Assembly (NCBI GenBank): GCA_030544215.1
Contig: JARZZO010000005.1
Location: 76,999,524-77,063,523, forward strand
Source of the DNA: Zantedeschia hybrid cultivar
Lineage: Eukaryota; Streptophyta; Magnoliopsida; Alismatales; Araceae
Direction of reading: 5' to 3'
DNA: 64,000 bases
Each line of letters begins with the position of its first letter. Positions within the stretch are counted from its first letter, which is position 1. Position numbers and translations under genes: made by a program. The notes under the pieces were generated by a model. It was not told the DNA's origin and did not search any database. It saw only the letters and a list, made by a program, of their open reading frames with translations. This document shows positions 1-12,064 of the stretch, in pieces.

Positions 1-531
1 ACTTATTAGCACATGTCTATTTTTACAACATCCGATGTAGCACTACAATGTTTTACCATTTTATGTCTCTATAAAGATTAATTATATAACATGAGTGGAT
101 CAAGGTCACACTTACTCCTCTTTTCTTTTTTGCCACGAAATTTTTTTTAAAAAAAAGGAAGAGCAACCAGCAACTCTCCCAACGTCAAGTAAAGTCTCAG
201 CTCAAGATCTTCCTTGTATATGCAAGCCACTTCCTCGCGATTAGCTCTCAGTTATTAGAACCGAAGTGTTTGTGGTTCCCTTCGTTTTTTAATCTCTTGG
301 ACTCGGTTACATGTTAAAAGTCTAGTCACAAAAGCTCGGAATCATGGAAGTCTCATCAGCACTACAAACAAAAGATCAGACGACTCCATTGTTTTGTTCA
401 TCAGTAAGGAGGATCAAACATCCAACCTGATTAGAATTTGCTAAGATTCGTGCCATCCTTAAGATAGCTTACAGGCTTCTAAGAAATGAAGTCTAGGAAC
501 TAATAACATGCCCCTATCCTATTCAGAAGAT

Positions 532-1013
532 TAATACTTGCTGCACTATGTTGGACAATATAGGACATATGTCCTGTATTGATCTAGCGCAGGCCATCGA
601 ATCTAAGGGATCGGACTACTTTTTTTTTATTATTATTTTCTTATCAGATTTTTAAAATTTTTTAGAGCCTCTGTTCAAAAATCGGACTGTACAACCAATG
701 AGCTTGAGTTGGCTCCGGGTTGACTTTTTTTTTTTTTTTTGAAAAAAGAAACTTTCAAAAACACCTCAATTTGACTGTAAAAAAGTTATTTAAAAAAAAC
801 ATGCAGTCAAATCGGGACCAACCTGAACTCATTGGTTGTACCATTCGATTTTTGATCAGATGCTTCAAATTTTTTTTAAAAGTCTAAGAAGAAAACAAAA
901 AAATGAAAAAAAAGGCCTACTCTATACTGGGCGAGGAGCAGGCGCACTGTTCAATCCCTTGGATTAGATGTCCTACACTGGGTCAGTATAGGACAACAGT
1001 ACAACAAGTATTA
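532..1013. mobile_element. MITE-like element with long inverted repeats
   Basis: The ends are complementary: TAATACTTG at the left matches CAAGTATTA at the right. The inner arms also pair, with about 661-724 the near reverse complement of about 800-868, both containing ACAACCAATGAG. The centre is an A/T-run loop. No ORF is present. This is the form of a non-autonomous DNA transposon. The family is not assigned because the target duplication is hidden by the palindromic ends. Confidence 0.6.
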
Positions 1014-2973
1014 CTCTAGTCAGAAAGTACAAAATAGGGTTCTTATTATCCATGGTTCCTATGAAGTTAGAGTTGCTGGAGCTTCTTGATATTTCTTTCT
1101 TAATGAGACGTGCATCACTTTAAATAATACACAGTATACATAAAGAAATGGTAGATAGGATATGTTAGTAGAGTAGAACATTGTAGGTCAACTATTATAG
1201 CATTTGTTTTGGGGATACAATTCAATAACATATATACTCAAATTAATGGAGTTACACTAACACGCTCCCTTAAGTAAAAGTGCATTTGAAGAACACTAGA
1301 AGCTTGTCCCCTGGAGCTTGGAAATGAAGGATAAAAGCCCCTATGCCATGGTACCTTCACAAAGGAGAGTTTGAAGCTGTTCTAATTCTATCATTCACTC
1401 AAGATTGAAATAGTCATATGACGAGAAGAAATAATCATATGACATTTAATGGATTGTCGGTTTATATCAAATTATTTTAGAAAAATGCAAGATTGTCACT
1501 TGTAATTTTTTGGCAAAGCAAGAGACAAAACTATTGCTAAGAAAAAGAGATGGGATCCTCTCATTGCACTATTGTAGGAACTCCAGTGATGCAGAGAGGA
1601 AATTTTATATAAAAAAAATCTTCGCTTGGAACCAAAATAGTTTTTTTTTTTTTTGCAAATATTAGACCCCTTCCTTTCTACATTGCTAGAGTCCCCTTCA
1701 ACAATTGCATTGAGGAGAAATCAACAAGAAAAAAGGGTAGTCATCTGTGGAGCTTCAATAATCTAAGTTACTTGCTCAGTTACCATCCAACGAGAGAGAT
1801 AGAGAATCCAAATTAACTATGGAATGTGTTTGAAGTAGGGAATTCCCTTCACCTGTTGCCAAAGAACATATGTACATGGGGGATTCATAAGCTAATGTGC
1901 TTGGTGGAATCTACACCGTCTACAACAGCCCATCGCCTCTTAGCAGTTGCTAGGCGAGGGGGCCTTCCATGAAGAACTCTCCCCCTCCCCCTCCCCACTC
2001 ATCTGTTGCCTCCATCGATTTCCGTTGTCTTCTCAGTCATCCCCCTTGGTTCCTTTCCTCCCCTCCTGTCGGTCGCCTCCTCTCTCTCCCTCTTATTCGG
2101 CCCCTACTCACTTCCCCCCTTTTTTCTAGGTAGGTTTCCCGTACCATTTTCTTTTCCCTTAGTGAGATTCCACCGGCATCATATTGGTTCCTAGCCCCCA
2201 AGCACTTCCTTACAATTGCATCTTTCTTTTCCTCCTCTCATCACTTCCTTCTAGCATCCCCTCTTGGCCCTGTGTTACCTCTATCCCCTTTCCGATCAAT
2301 TTTCCTTTGCCTCGTTCCCCATCAACGCTGTTGGTGCTTAGTCTAGCAGTACTAGTGCCTTTGGGAAGATCCCTCTCTAGGATCTTAGAACCCTTTGGAG
2401 TTGCTCGAGATTCAAATTTCATCAGTGCGCTCCCCGTCGACACACATCTCCGAGCTCCTCCAACCTCTGCTGCTTTATAAAGTCACGACCTACTCTAGTG
2501 ACCCAAGCTGGCACTTCTAAGGAGATCCACTCTCCTCCCCAAGCGAGCTCACATATGTTTCGTCTCTTTGGCACTCAATGACTACTCTGCATCTTAGATA
2601 TTATATGATTGCCAAATCCTATTGTAGTTGTTCTCAAGATTTTTGGCTCAATCTGACTCTTTATTCAAATAGAAAGATTATGAAATTGTCAATCCAAGGA
2701 AGTACGCGAGTGGCAGCTATTGTTGTTGATCTGGTGGAGTGGTCCTTACCCTTTGTGTTTGGATGTGTTTTGTTTTGTTGATCTGTGGGAGTAAATTTGT
2801 ATCTTTGTTGATCCTATGTTTGTACCTCTACTTAATTTTCTTATGAATGAAGAATGAGTTGTTTAATGTTAAAAAAAAGGTTGTACAACATAGGGTATTT
2901 TAGGTCATTTGATGGTAAAAGTGCAAGGTTACATTTAGTTGGTAGACCTATAGAATGGATAGTGTCTAACCAT
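1014..2973. other. intergenic, no gene recognised
   Basis: A/T-rich sequence with a pyrimidine-rich stretch around 1975-2310 that produces spurious proline/serine-rich frames on both strands. I see no exon with homology, no RNA gene and no clear element ends. Confidence 0.5.
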
Positions 2974-3319
2974 CATACTCAAAGCACCTGTGGTGTGATA
3001 TGCATGCAACCTTGGTGTAGCCTGAGTATACCTAATTTGGATTTGTTTGATTAGAATTGGATGTTTTCATTTCAAAAAGAGAAAAAAAATATATTGATTG
3101 TAATATTCAGATATTACAAATTTACGTGGATTGTAATGCTTGATGCATACTCAAAGCACCTGTGGTGTGATATGCATGCAACCTTGGTGTAGCCTGAGTA
3201 TACCTAATTTGGATTTGTCTGATTAGAATTGGATGTTTTCATTTCAAAAAGAGAAAAAAAAAATATATTGATTGTAATATTCAGATATTACAAATTTACG
3301 TGGATTGTAATACTTGATG
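2974..3319. repeat. 172-174 bp tandem duplication
   Basis: Two nearly identical head-to-tail copies start at 2974 and 3146, each beginning CATACTCAAAGCACCTG and ending in TTGATG. They differ by a few substitutions and one A in an A-run, so the duplication looks recent. No coding content. Confidence 0.9.
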
Positions 3320-4075
3320 CATAGCCATCTGCAGAGTAATGCACATTTTTTTTAATTTTCAAAAAAAAGTTTGTTGAGTTGGGAGACCATCTCAACTCAA
3401 ACTCTTTGTTGTCCAATCTACACTCTTAGATCCACAATGCAACGTTGTGTTGTAGCGGGTATTTCTAAACAAAAGGAAAACCAATGTGTTGATGAACATA
3501 CCTCGCCTCTCGATCGGGGTGGGTTTGGTGTGTTCACCCAATCGGCCAAGGATTCTATAGTGCTTGGGAACATTTGGATTTATCCAGAGTGCCCAATGTC
3601 CCACTTTTTTCTTTTTTTTTTAAGAGAGCCATATGATTTGATTGTATTGCTCCTAACTAGATGTGGCCAAGCTGCACCAAGGACTCTAACTGCACTCTAT
3701 TATATATCTATATTCCAAGATAATCTGGGCATTCAACATGGTTTGATCATATGGAAAGGAGAGTGGTTACAAAGTGAGAGCAATCATCGGACTAGACTAA
3801 TCAGCTAAGTAGAAAAAAAAAAATTCAAAGTCGATTGCAGAATCTTACTCCATGACATCCGAATTGTTAGATCATGTAGTATATCGTCCCACCCAAAATC
3901 TTTCCTATCCCTATAATAAAAAAATAAAAATATCAAAAAAATTAAATATTCAACTGTAGCCATCTGATTGGATGCACTAAAAACTATTTTTAAAAAATCA
4001 AAAAAAAAAATCAATTAGCTCTTAGGGTTGATCCCATCCCTTGGATTGCATGCACTTAGCATTGATCCTATCCCT
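3320..4075. other. intergenic, no gene recognised
   Basis: A/T-rich. The open frame at 3371-3808 has no recognisable domain and overlaps T-runs. I see nothing else to support a feature. Confidence 0.45.
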
Positions 4076-4735
4076 TGGGGTGCAACTAACTTTAAGGTAG
4101 ATGCACCTTATCTTGTAGAGGTTTAAGCTCCTTAGTTGAAGATTAAAACCAAAATTTCAAGGAATGGGAAAAATCCTAAAGACAAATTAGAACAAATTTT
4201 AATTCTTTGATTTTATTTTTAATTTTTAAAATATTTTTTTACATGCATTTGATCAAACAAGTACGATTGAATTTAATAATTAGATGTGAAATTTAAACTC
4301 CAAAAAAGGGATAAGAATTCTTAGGGAGCTAACTGAATATTTAAAATTTTCTGATGATTTTTATTTTTTTAGCATAGGAATGGAGAGATTTCGGATGGGA
4401 GGTCATTTGATCTTTTCCCATACAAGACAACTATAATTTGTCCATGGTGCATCTAAGGTAGATGCACCCCCACTTTGAGGGTTTACACTCCTTAATTGGA
4501 GATTAAAATTAAAATCTCAAGGGATGAAAACAACTTTAGGAGGCTAATTGTAGTATTCTTGTACCTTTTGATTAACGACAGATCAGCTACAGTTGAGTTT
4601 CATGATCGGGTTGTAAAATTAAAATCTCAAGAAATGAAAATGACCTTAGTGAGGTAATTGAATATTTAAAAAAATTTGATATATATTTTTTTAACATTGG
4701 TATTGAGAATATTTCGGATGTGGTGCATCTATATT
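4076..4735. repeat. diverged direct repeat, two copies
   Basis: Two diverged copies, about 4076-4410 and about 4440-4735, share the order AAGGTAGATGCACC, GGTTTA..CTCCTTA, GATTAAAA, ATCTCAAG/ATTTCAAG, GAATATTTAAA and ATTTCGGATG. This is an old segmental duplication of a non-coding A/T-rich unit. Confidence 0.65.
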
Positions 4736-6224
4736 AAATGCACTCAGAAACACATTTACAAGGAAAATATGTTGGGCCCATTCGGAAATGAGATTAGATT
4801 ATGGTTCTTGAGAGAAATATCAAAATTTCATTAAATTTTAATAAGTATAATTTTTTATTATGATTTTTAAAACCAAAATCACATCTAACTATTTTATGGG
4901 AACATAGATTGTTAAAGTATATTTTTACTTTAGTCAATTTTTTGTTAAAAGAAGGAGTTTTAAATATCCTTTCATATCTTTTTTAACCTTTCAAACCCCT
5001 TTCCCTCTAAAAATCAACAAAAGCTCATGTTTAATGGATTTTGGGAAAAATCTCCTCTTTTGTTCATGTGTCTCTCTCTTCTCTCTCAAAATCTCCATGA
5101 AGGAATCCTTTTTCCACTTGGAAAGGATTATGGTTTGTCAAAATTCTAATGATTAGAAACCTCCCCTAATGCCCCAAGTCAGATTCTATCCTGATTTGCA
5201 CCATGTTATTTTTTATTTTAAAAATAATAATAATCATCCCTGTCAAGGATGACCTTACAACTTGGTGGTACTAAATATTCACTAGCAGTGCTGGCATAAT
5301 CTATCTTCCACATAAAGTGGGATTGGGTTAGTCTGACTTCTTCTCATCCTCTCTTTTCCCTTGTCTACTCTCTTCCTAGCACTACCTGTACTTATTAATT
5401 TTTAGGTTTTTCATTGAATTCTTAACAGAAAGTGTCCTATTAAATGATAGTACAAAATCTATGTTTTAATGATGATGATGATGATGCTAACAATACTAAT
5501 GATAATAGTGGTCTTGACAAATGTATCACAAATTCACAACATGAAATCGCTTAAAGATCTGCCTGCCATTCATGGTAACTTTTTGCAGGTCTGATGACAT
5601 AATTTGACAAGTATTTAGTGTGAGCACTCAGTATAAAAATTATCTGATGACCATCTAACCACCACTCTCTATAACGTGCAGAATTTCCCTTCATAGCTCC
5701 CCAATCATAAGAACCGAATTTAAAAGATTTTTAGAATTAAACTTGAGTGAATGATATGTCTCCCTCACATAAAGTGTGTTCCCGGCATGTCATTATATAT
5801 TTTCTATGATAAAATAAGTATAGATTTATTTCTTCAAGTGCTTTAATAAGTTTAAGAGAAATTTATATGATTCCCAAAGCATATTTCTATTTTATGGAAA
5901 TTCTTCACGTAATGCATTTTTCCATATTTCTTGCTAGGTGACTTAAACATCAAATATTTCCTAAATATGATTGGACTATCGTATAAAATCATGGGAATGG
6001 ACAGAATAGAACTGAATCAAATAAACGTGTAACACACAATTAAGAACGTGACAGTAACTGACAATGCTATATTCTTTCCTTTTAGAAGACTAAAGGATAT
6101 AATTAAACATGCTCTTATGAAATCAAATGCTTTATTATCTGTGCATCCTTTTAACTACATATATACAAATGGGTCCAGATCATTTTAATACAAAGAAGAA
6201 GAGAATTTTCATGGTCATAAATGT
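4736..6224. other. intergenic, no gene recognised
   Basis: A/T-rich, with a short GAT microsatellite near 5471-5486. No exon, RNA gene or element boundary could be supported. Confidence 0.45.
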
Positions 6225-7046
6225 TGATGTAGACTGGATCTATCACGACCGAATTCTGGAGCTGGAACCCGAAGTTGGATCCGGAGCTGAGACGGATCGG
6301 TGAAGAGGTCCGACGGGGATCCGGAAGGCGATGGAGGCAGGGGCGACACCGAGGGTCCGAGGCCGAGGCTGGCTCGGTCGGATGCTGGCTCGTCTCCGAA
6401 CGGCGGGGCCGAAGCTCCTTCGGGCGGCGCAAAGCCGAGTCTCCTTCGGTCGAGGAGGCAGCCGGCGTACGGCGTCGAGACCGGGGGGAGAAGTCCGAGG
6501 TCGGCGGCCGAGACCGACTCGGGGAGGTCGGCGATGATTCGAACCGAACCCCTGCAAGAGGGAAAGAAGAAGAAGAAACCGGTCAGCAGGAGTCCCCGGG
6601 TTCGGCCCTGGGGAACCCCCTCCGACGGTCAAGTTAGCTTCTGAGGAAGATTCGACTCAGGAAGCAAAGAGGAGCTATAAAGCTTTTGGACTGCAGTCCT
6701 TGGGGTCAAGAAGACATACCTTTGGCTGTAAGTAGCGGGGTATTTATAGCGGAGAATAGCGGAGGGTTAACTGTGGCAGTCGATATAGGACTATGTACAG
6801 GCTTATTGATAAACTGCCATGACGCCTAGTCTTCCACCGGAGTGGGCCGGACACGGTTGGGCCGAAGGGGGTTGGGCCGCTGATGGGCCGAAGGCTGCCT
6901 GGCCGCGGGCTACAGTGCCGCTTACAGGCCGGAGGCTGCTGGGCCGCTGATGGGCCGGAGGCTCCGTGAGGACCTTGTAACGCTGCTGCTGGACTGAATT
7001 GGGTTTGGGCTTGTTTTAACGGGCCGAATCGGATTCTGCCTCATCA
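6225..7046 (-). mobile_element. solo LTR, family A, copy 1 (822 bp)
   Basis: Begins TGATGTAGACTGG and ends CTGCCTCATCA, so it has TG...CA ends. It is flanked by the perfect 5-bp duplication AATGT (6220-6224 and 7047-7051), the mark of one integration followed by LTR-LTR recombination. It is GC-rich. On - it reads TATA-like CTATAAATACCCC, then a transcribed-looking segment, so - is the likely sense strand. The proline/arginine-rich frames on both strands are GC-rich LTR sequence, not genes. Confidence 0.88.
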
Positions 7047-7274
7047 AATGTGTTACTGTAGGCCCAAGTGACTAGAAACTCTCCTTTTCTTAAAAAAAAA
7101 ACGAGTAACTAAAAGGAAAAATAGGAGAGAAGTAGAGATCTCCAGTCATCTGGATCCACTGTCCATACATAGCACCCACGTATTCGTGACTGTGAAAGTT
7201 TCTGTTTCATTTGTACTGAGGTGATCCTAATCCTCATGAATGCGTGACGATTTGATGCACAATCCATTTGTATC

Positions 7275-8300
7275 TGATGTAGACTGGATCTATCACGACC
7301 GGATTCCAGAGCTAGAACCCGAAGTTGGATCCGGAGCTGAGACGGATCGATGAAGAGGCCCGACGGGGATCCGGAAGGCGACGGAGGCAGGGGCGACGAC
7401 GAGGGTCCGAGACCGAGGGTAGCTCGATCGGATGCTGGCTCGTCTCTGGACGGTGGGGCCGAGGCTCCTCCGACGTAGCGCGTAGCCGAAGCCGAGGGTA
7501 GCTCCCTGGCTTGCCTTCGAACGGCGTGGCCGAAGCTCCTTCGGGCGGCGCGAAGCCGAATCTCCTTCGGTTGAGGAGGCAGCCGGCGCACGGCGTCGAG
7601 ACCGGGGGGAGAAGTCCGAGGTCGGCGGCCGAGACCGACTCGGGGAGGTCGGCGATGATTCGAACCGAACCCCTGCAGGAGGGAAAGAAGAAGAAGAGAC
7701 CGGTCAGCAGGAGTCCCCGGGTTCGGCCCTGGGGAACCCCCTCCGACGGTCAAGTTAGCTTCTGAGGAAGATTCGACTCAAGAAGCAAAGAGGAGCTATA
7801 AAACTTTTGGACTGTAGTCCTTGGGGTCAAGAAGACATACCTTTGGCTGTAAGTAGCGGGGTATTTATAGCGGAGGATAGCGGAGGGTTAACGGTGGCAA
7901 CCGATGTAGGACTATGTACGGGCTTATTGATAAACCGCCATGGCGCCTAGTCTTCCACCGGAGTAAACCGCCATGGCGCCTAGTCTTCCACCGGAGTAAA
8001 CTGCCATGGCGCCTAGTCTTCCACCGGAGTGGGCCGGACTCGGTTGGGCCGAAGGAGGTTGGGCCGCTGATGGGCCGAAGCCTGCTGGGCCGCGGGCTAC
8101 AGTGCCGCTCACGGGCCGGAGGCTGCTGGGCCGCTGATGGGCCGAAGCCTGCTGGCCCGCGGGCTATAGTGCCGCTCACGGGCCGGAGGCTGCTGGGCCG
8201 CTGATGGGCCGGAGGCTCCCTGAGGGCCTTTTAACGCTGCTGCTGGACTGAATTGGGTTTGGGCTTGTTTTAACGGGCCGAATCGGATTATGCCTCATCA
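7275..8300 (-). mobile_element. solo LTR, family A, copy 2 (1026 bp)
   Basis: Same ends as copy 1, with the perfect 5-bp duplication GTATC (7270-7274 and 8301-8305). It is longer because of two internal tandem expansions. A unit of about 37 bp containing CCGCCATGGCGCCTAG is present three times at about 7930-8035, and a unit of about 70 bp containing GGGCCGCTGATGGGCCG is duplicated at about 8060-8215. Confidence 0.9.
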
Positions 8301-8340
8301 GTATCTAACTCAAAACCATGTGGTCAAGAATTTTACTATA

Positions 8341-9233
8341 TGATGTAGACTGGATCTATCACGACCGGGTTCCGAAGCTGGAACCCGAAGTTGGATCCGG
8401 AGCTGAGACGGATCGGTGAAGAGGCCCGACGGGGATCCGGAAGGCGACGGAGGCAGGGGCGACGCCGAGGGTCCGAGGCCGAGGCTGGCTCGGTCGGATG
8501 CTGGCTGGTCTTTGGACGGCGGGGCCGAGGCTCCTCCGGCGTAGCGCGAAGCCGAGGCCGAGGGTAGCTCGGTCGGAGGCTGGCTTGCCTTCGGAATGTG
8601 GGGCCGAAGTTCCTTCGGGCGGTGCGAAGCCGAGGCTCCTTCGGTCGTGGGGGCAGCCGGCGGACGGCGTCGAGACCGGTGGGAGAAGTCTGAGGTCGGC
8701 GGCCGAGACCGACTCGGGAAGGTCGGCGATGATTCGAACCGAGCCCCTGTAGGAGGGAAAGAAGAAGAAGAAACCGGTCAGCAGGAGTCCCCGGGTTCAG
8801 CCCTAGGGAACCCCCTCCGACGGTCAAGTTAGCTTCTGAAGATGATTCAATTCAGGAAACAAAGAGTAGCTTTAAAGCTTTTGGACTGTAGTCCTTTTGG
8901 GGTCCAGAAGACATACCTTTGGCTATAAATAGCGGGGTATTTATAGCGGAGGGTTAACGGTGGCAGCCGATATAGGACTATGTACGGGCTTATTGATAAA
9001 CCGCCATGGCGCCTAGTCTTCCATCGGAGTGGGCCGGACACGGTTGGGCCGAAGGGGGTTGGGCCGCTTATGGGCCGAAGCCTGCCTGGCCGCGGGCTAC
9101 AGTGCCGCTTACGGGCCGGAGGCTGCTGGGCCGCTGATGGGCCGAAGGCTCCCTGAGGGCCTTGTAACGCTGCTGTTGGACTGAGTTGGGTTTGGGCTTG
9201 TTTTAAAGGGCCGAATCGGATTCTGCCTCATCA
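8341..9233 (-). mobile_element. solo LTR, family A, copy 3 (893 bp)
   Basis: Same ends as copies 1 and 2, with the perfect 5-bp duplication CTATA (8336-8340 and 9234-9238). It starts only 40 bp after copy 2 ends. The motif GGCTATAAATAGCGGGG near 8922 gives TATA-like sequence on both strands. No gag or pol remains. Confidence 0.9.
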
Positions 9234-9959
9234 CTATAGTTTAAATAAAAGGATATACGAATAATAACTCTTAAGCATGCTGCTAGAAGATAGTGACGCT
9301 AAGCCAAAGGTTGGTGTTAAATGTTAACCAATGGCATTAGTTTCAGTTAACCAATTACTTCAAAGGATACAACAATGAAACAGCAGATATCCGGCGTCAG
9401 AGACTTGGTCCAATGTGTATGGGCCCATTAAGTCGACGTGGGCTAGGCTTTGTCGTCCTCCTTAAGCAAACATTTTAGAGGATACAGATGTCGACATAAC
9501 AATTAACAAATACCGAACACCATCTAATAAGCTATGCAATGTCAACTCATAATTCTGTAATCTGCCTTTGTTGGAGACTAAGGATATAATAATTAGTATA
9601 TAATCTGTATTTTAATTTTTTAAATTTTTTTATATTCTGTTTATTGATGGAAATGACTAATATGCCCTTAAATTTTGCACTTATACATGGATATAGATGC
9701 AATTATCAAAGACTAAAGGATTATATATACAAAAAATCAGTACAAAGTCTGAGAGCAGGCCAGCCATTTCTATCCTAGAATCAAATTATATTGACAGATG
9801 AGTGAGGGCACACATTATTTTTTTCGTAAAATGTGGATGTTTTCTTTTTTCTTTTTGACAAACAAAATGTGAGGTATTAAAAGCAATGAACTGATTTCAA
9901 AGATAAAGGTATGAGTCTGGTAGATTCCAAGCAGTACATAATTTGAAAAAGATCCCTTA
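9234..9959. other. A/T-rich spacer with diverged promoter-type repeats
   Basis: Contains AAAGGATACA (about 9362) and GGGCCCATTA (about 9421), both of which recur in the next region. No coding signal. Confidence 0.4.
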
Positions 9960-10260
9960 TTTTAAAGGATACAGCAACAAATATCCAACACGGTGTCCTT
10001 TTACAGCCTCGGATCTGAGACTCAAAATATGGGCCCGTTAACCCAACACATGTCTAACCCTCCCCTCTGTTATCCAAAAAGGATACAGGTAACAAAATCC
10101 AACACCATATCCTTTACCCTCCTTGACAGCATAGCAGGCAATGGCCTCTGGCCTAATTTGGCTCCCTCGTGAGGTCCAGCCCCCTTGTGGGCCCATTAAC
10201 GCAACACCAAGCCCTCCCAAACACCCTACTGGGCCATCGAGTCCATTAAAAATCCCCGTC
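9960..10260 (+). promoter_or_regulatory. candidate promoter with repeated GGGCCCATTA-type motifs
   Basis: A diverged repeat with AAAGGATACA, ATCCAACAC and GGGCCC..TTAA occurs near 9965-10050 and again near 10078-10205, with an older copy near 9360-9430. GGGCCCATTA and related TGGGCC sequences match plant site II (TCP-binding) elements, typical of ribosome-related and housekeeping genes. This is a sensible setting for POP1 or for a transcript starting just downstream. The assignment is inferred from motifs only. Confidence 0.4.
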
Positions 10261-10562
10261 CCTGGGTTAGAGCGCCATAAGTGGATAGGCCGCTTTCCCC
10301 GTCCTTATTCCGCCCCTTCCTCCCCATCTAGGGTTTGGTTTTTGGGCCCATCGCCGGGCTCCGACTCCGACGGGTGCTGCCACCGTCGCCGTCGCCGTCG
10401 CCGTCGCCGGAGGGAGAAACCCTAGCGCCGCTTCGCCTCCGACGCGGTTCCCCCCTTCTACGGGCTGTGTGGGGAGACTTCTACGGGCTGTGTGGGGAGA
10501 GGCCTTCTCTGGCGGCCCGATCCAGTCCGATCCAGGGACTTGGAGGCCCTCAATACCTGTTG
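10261..10562 (+). other. possible GC-rich 5' leader exon
   Basis: A GC-rich stretch with CCGTCGCCGTCGCCG repeats and the telo-box-like AAACCCTAG (about 10427) ends at a good donor (GGTAAGAAACCC, GT at 10563). The next sequence is T-rich and intron-like. Frames through it are proline/arginine-rich with no homology I recognise, so an untranslated leader is more likely than coding. It could be the distal 5' UTR exon of POP1 or a separate transcript. Confidence 0.3.
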
Positions 10563-11296
10563 GTAAGAAACCCTAAAAAAGTTACCGCCTTTTTTTTATT
10601 TATTTTCACTTTTTGTCGGATGGGGGGTGGTAATCTGGTTTATTTGCTAGGGTTTGGGCGTGAAATTTGGGTACTTAGGTTTTGGGTTCCCCCTTTTTGT
10701 TTTTGCTCTTGTGGTGGCGGGTGCCCGAGCAAAACTGACGGGAAAGGTGGTGTTCTTGGTATTGTGGTCGTGGGTTGGGCTTTGGTGCTGGAAGGGGGAG
10801 GGGAGACTGCAGTGCCCTGCAAGAAACGAGGGAGCTCGAGATGTTTTGTTGAGCCAAATCTTGAGCTTTATAGTGGATCATGGATTTGGTGCTCTTTTTT
10901 GTCTTCTTTATCCCTCAAGATATGTCTTCCTTGTTGGTGGAAGTCCATCTCTTCTTTGGGTGGGCTTGCTCTGATTGGGTAGTGGTGTCTTGCTGGTTGG
11001 GGGTGTTGCCCATACTGTGCAAATTCCCTTCATGAAGGGTGACCTCTGTTTTCTGATGTGGTTGGGCATGTCAGGCCCAGATCCAGCATAAGCCCATTCT
11101 TGGTGGCTGTGTTGACTGTCTTCTTCTGTTTAGGTCAAAGCCCAGGGTCAGGTTCCTTTTTAGTTGGTTATACAAGTTCAGAATATAGGGTTAAATCAGA
11201 TAAGCTGCTGTCAGTCCTGACCCAGCTCCCTGATTCAGACCAGTCAATCCTGCAATCCATGGCCATCACAGCTGAAATGTGGTCATTCTGTATACT

Positions 11297-11466
11297 GACA
11301 AAAATGTCAGCCCAATGCCACATATTTCCTGCCACTGTAGGTTCTAGAGATAGACAATTGTACACAGTCTTACCCTTGTTTTCTGCGAAGAGGCTGTTGT
11401 TGGTTTTGAACCCTTGATCTTCAAATCACAATGGAGCAACCTTACTGGTGCACCAAGACCCCCCCT
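11297..11466 (-). mobile_element. Au-like SINE, copy 1
   Basis: On - the order is a box A-like segment GGTGCACCAGTAAGGTTG (near 11455), a box B-like GGGTTCAAAAC (near 11410), then AACAGCCTCTTCGCAG, GGGTAAGACTGTGTAC, GCAGTGG-type sequence, and a 3' end GCATTGGGCTGACATTTTT. This is the layout of plant Au SINEs. The overlapping frame at 11058-11417 is therefore not a gene. Confidence 0.75.
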
Positions 11467-11989
11467 CATAAAATTGTTTCTTATGAGTTCAATAATCCTT
11501 TTTTTTTTTGTGAATCCAATCCCATTTAAGATGAACCACTGCTAATGTGCTATTCTATCAATTTTGATCCAAACAAAGGTTTGAACCTTTTTTTTATTGG
11601 CCTTCTCCAACTCCTTTTACCCAGTAAGGTACATGGACATAAATGGCGTTGCCACCTGGTGTTGATCTTTCTCCGGAAAGCAGTTGCATTTAAAACTGTT
11701 TCTCATGGCCCTCTTGTTCAATGGATGTGCTAGTTTTTGTCTGGAAGCTAACTTTAATGACTTGTTCAATAGCGTTGATGCACACATAAGCATTGTTGGT
11801 TGATAATAAGATTGGCTTCTATGATGTCTACCCAGCCGACGAAGACGCCGCGGCAAGCAATGGAGTTGGAGTAGGGATGGAGCAAGGGTACAGGAGGAGA
11901 TGGATGCAGAGCAGGGGTGGGGAGGAAGAGGATGTGCTGGGGCGGCGTGGGGACCAGGTGCACGTATAGGCGGTTTTGGCGGGACGAGG

Positions 11990-12064
11990 TAAGAGGAATT
12001 CGAGGGATCTTAAAACCCTACCAAGTCCAGCCCCCTGCTCTTCCCTTCCTTCCTGCTTCCTCCC
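11990..12064 (+). promoter_or_regulatory. POP1: POP1 5' leader next to the start codon
   Basis: The sequence just before the POP1 ATG has a telo-box-like AAAACCCTA (12011-12019) followed by a C/T-rich tract, common in plant translation-related genes. The start context CCCATGG is strong. Whether transcription starts here or further up is not settled. Confidence 0.4.

Noticed and set aside
6243..8832. Several proline/arginine-rich open frames of 60-214 codons on both strands
   Set aside because: They lie in the GC-rich part of the solo LTRs, recur with each copy, are open on both strands at once and show no domain.
11058..11417. 119-codon open frame upstream of POP1
   Set aside because: It overlaps an Au-like SINE read backwards and has no domain.
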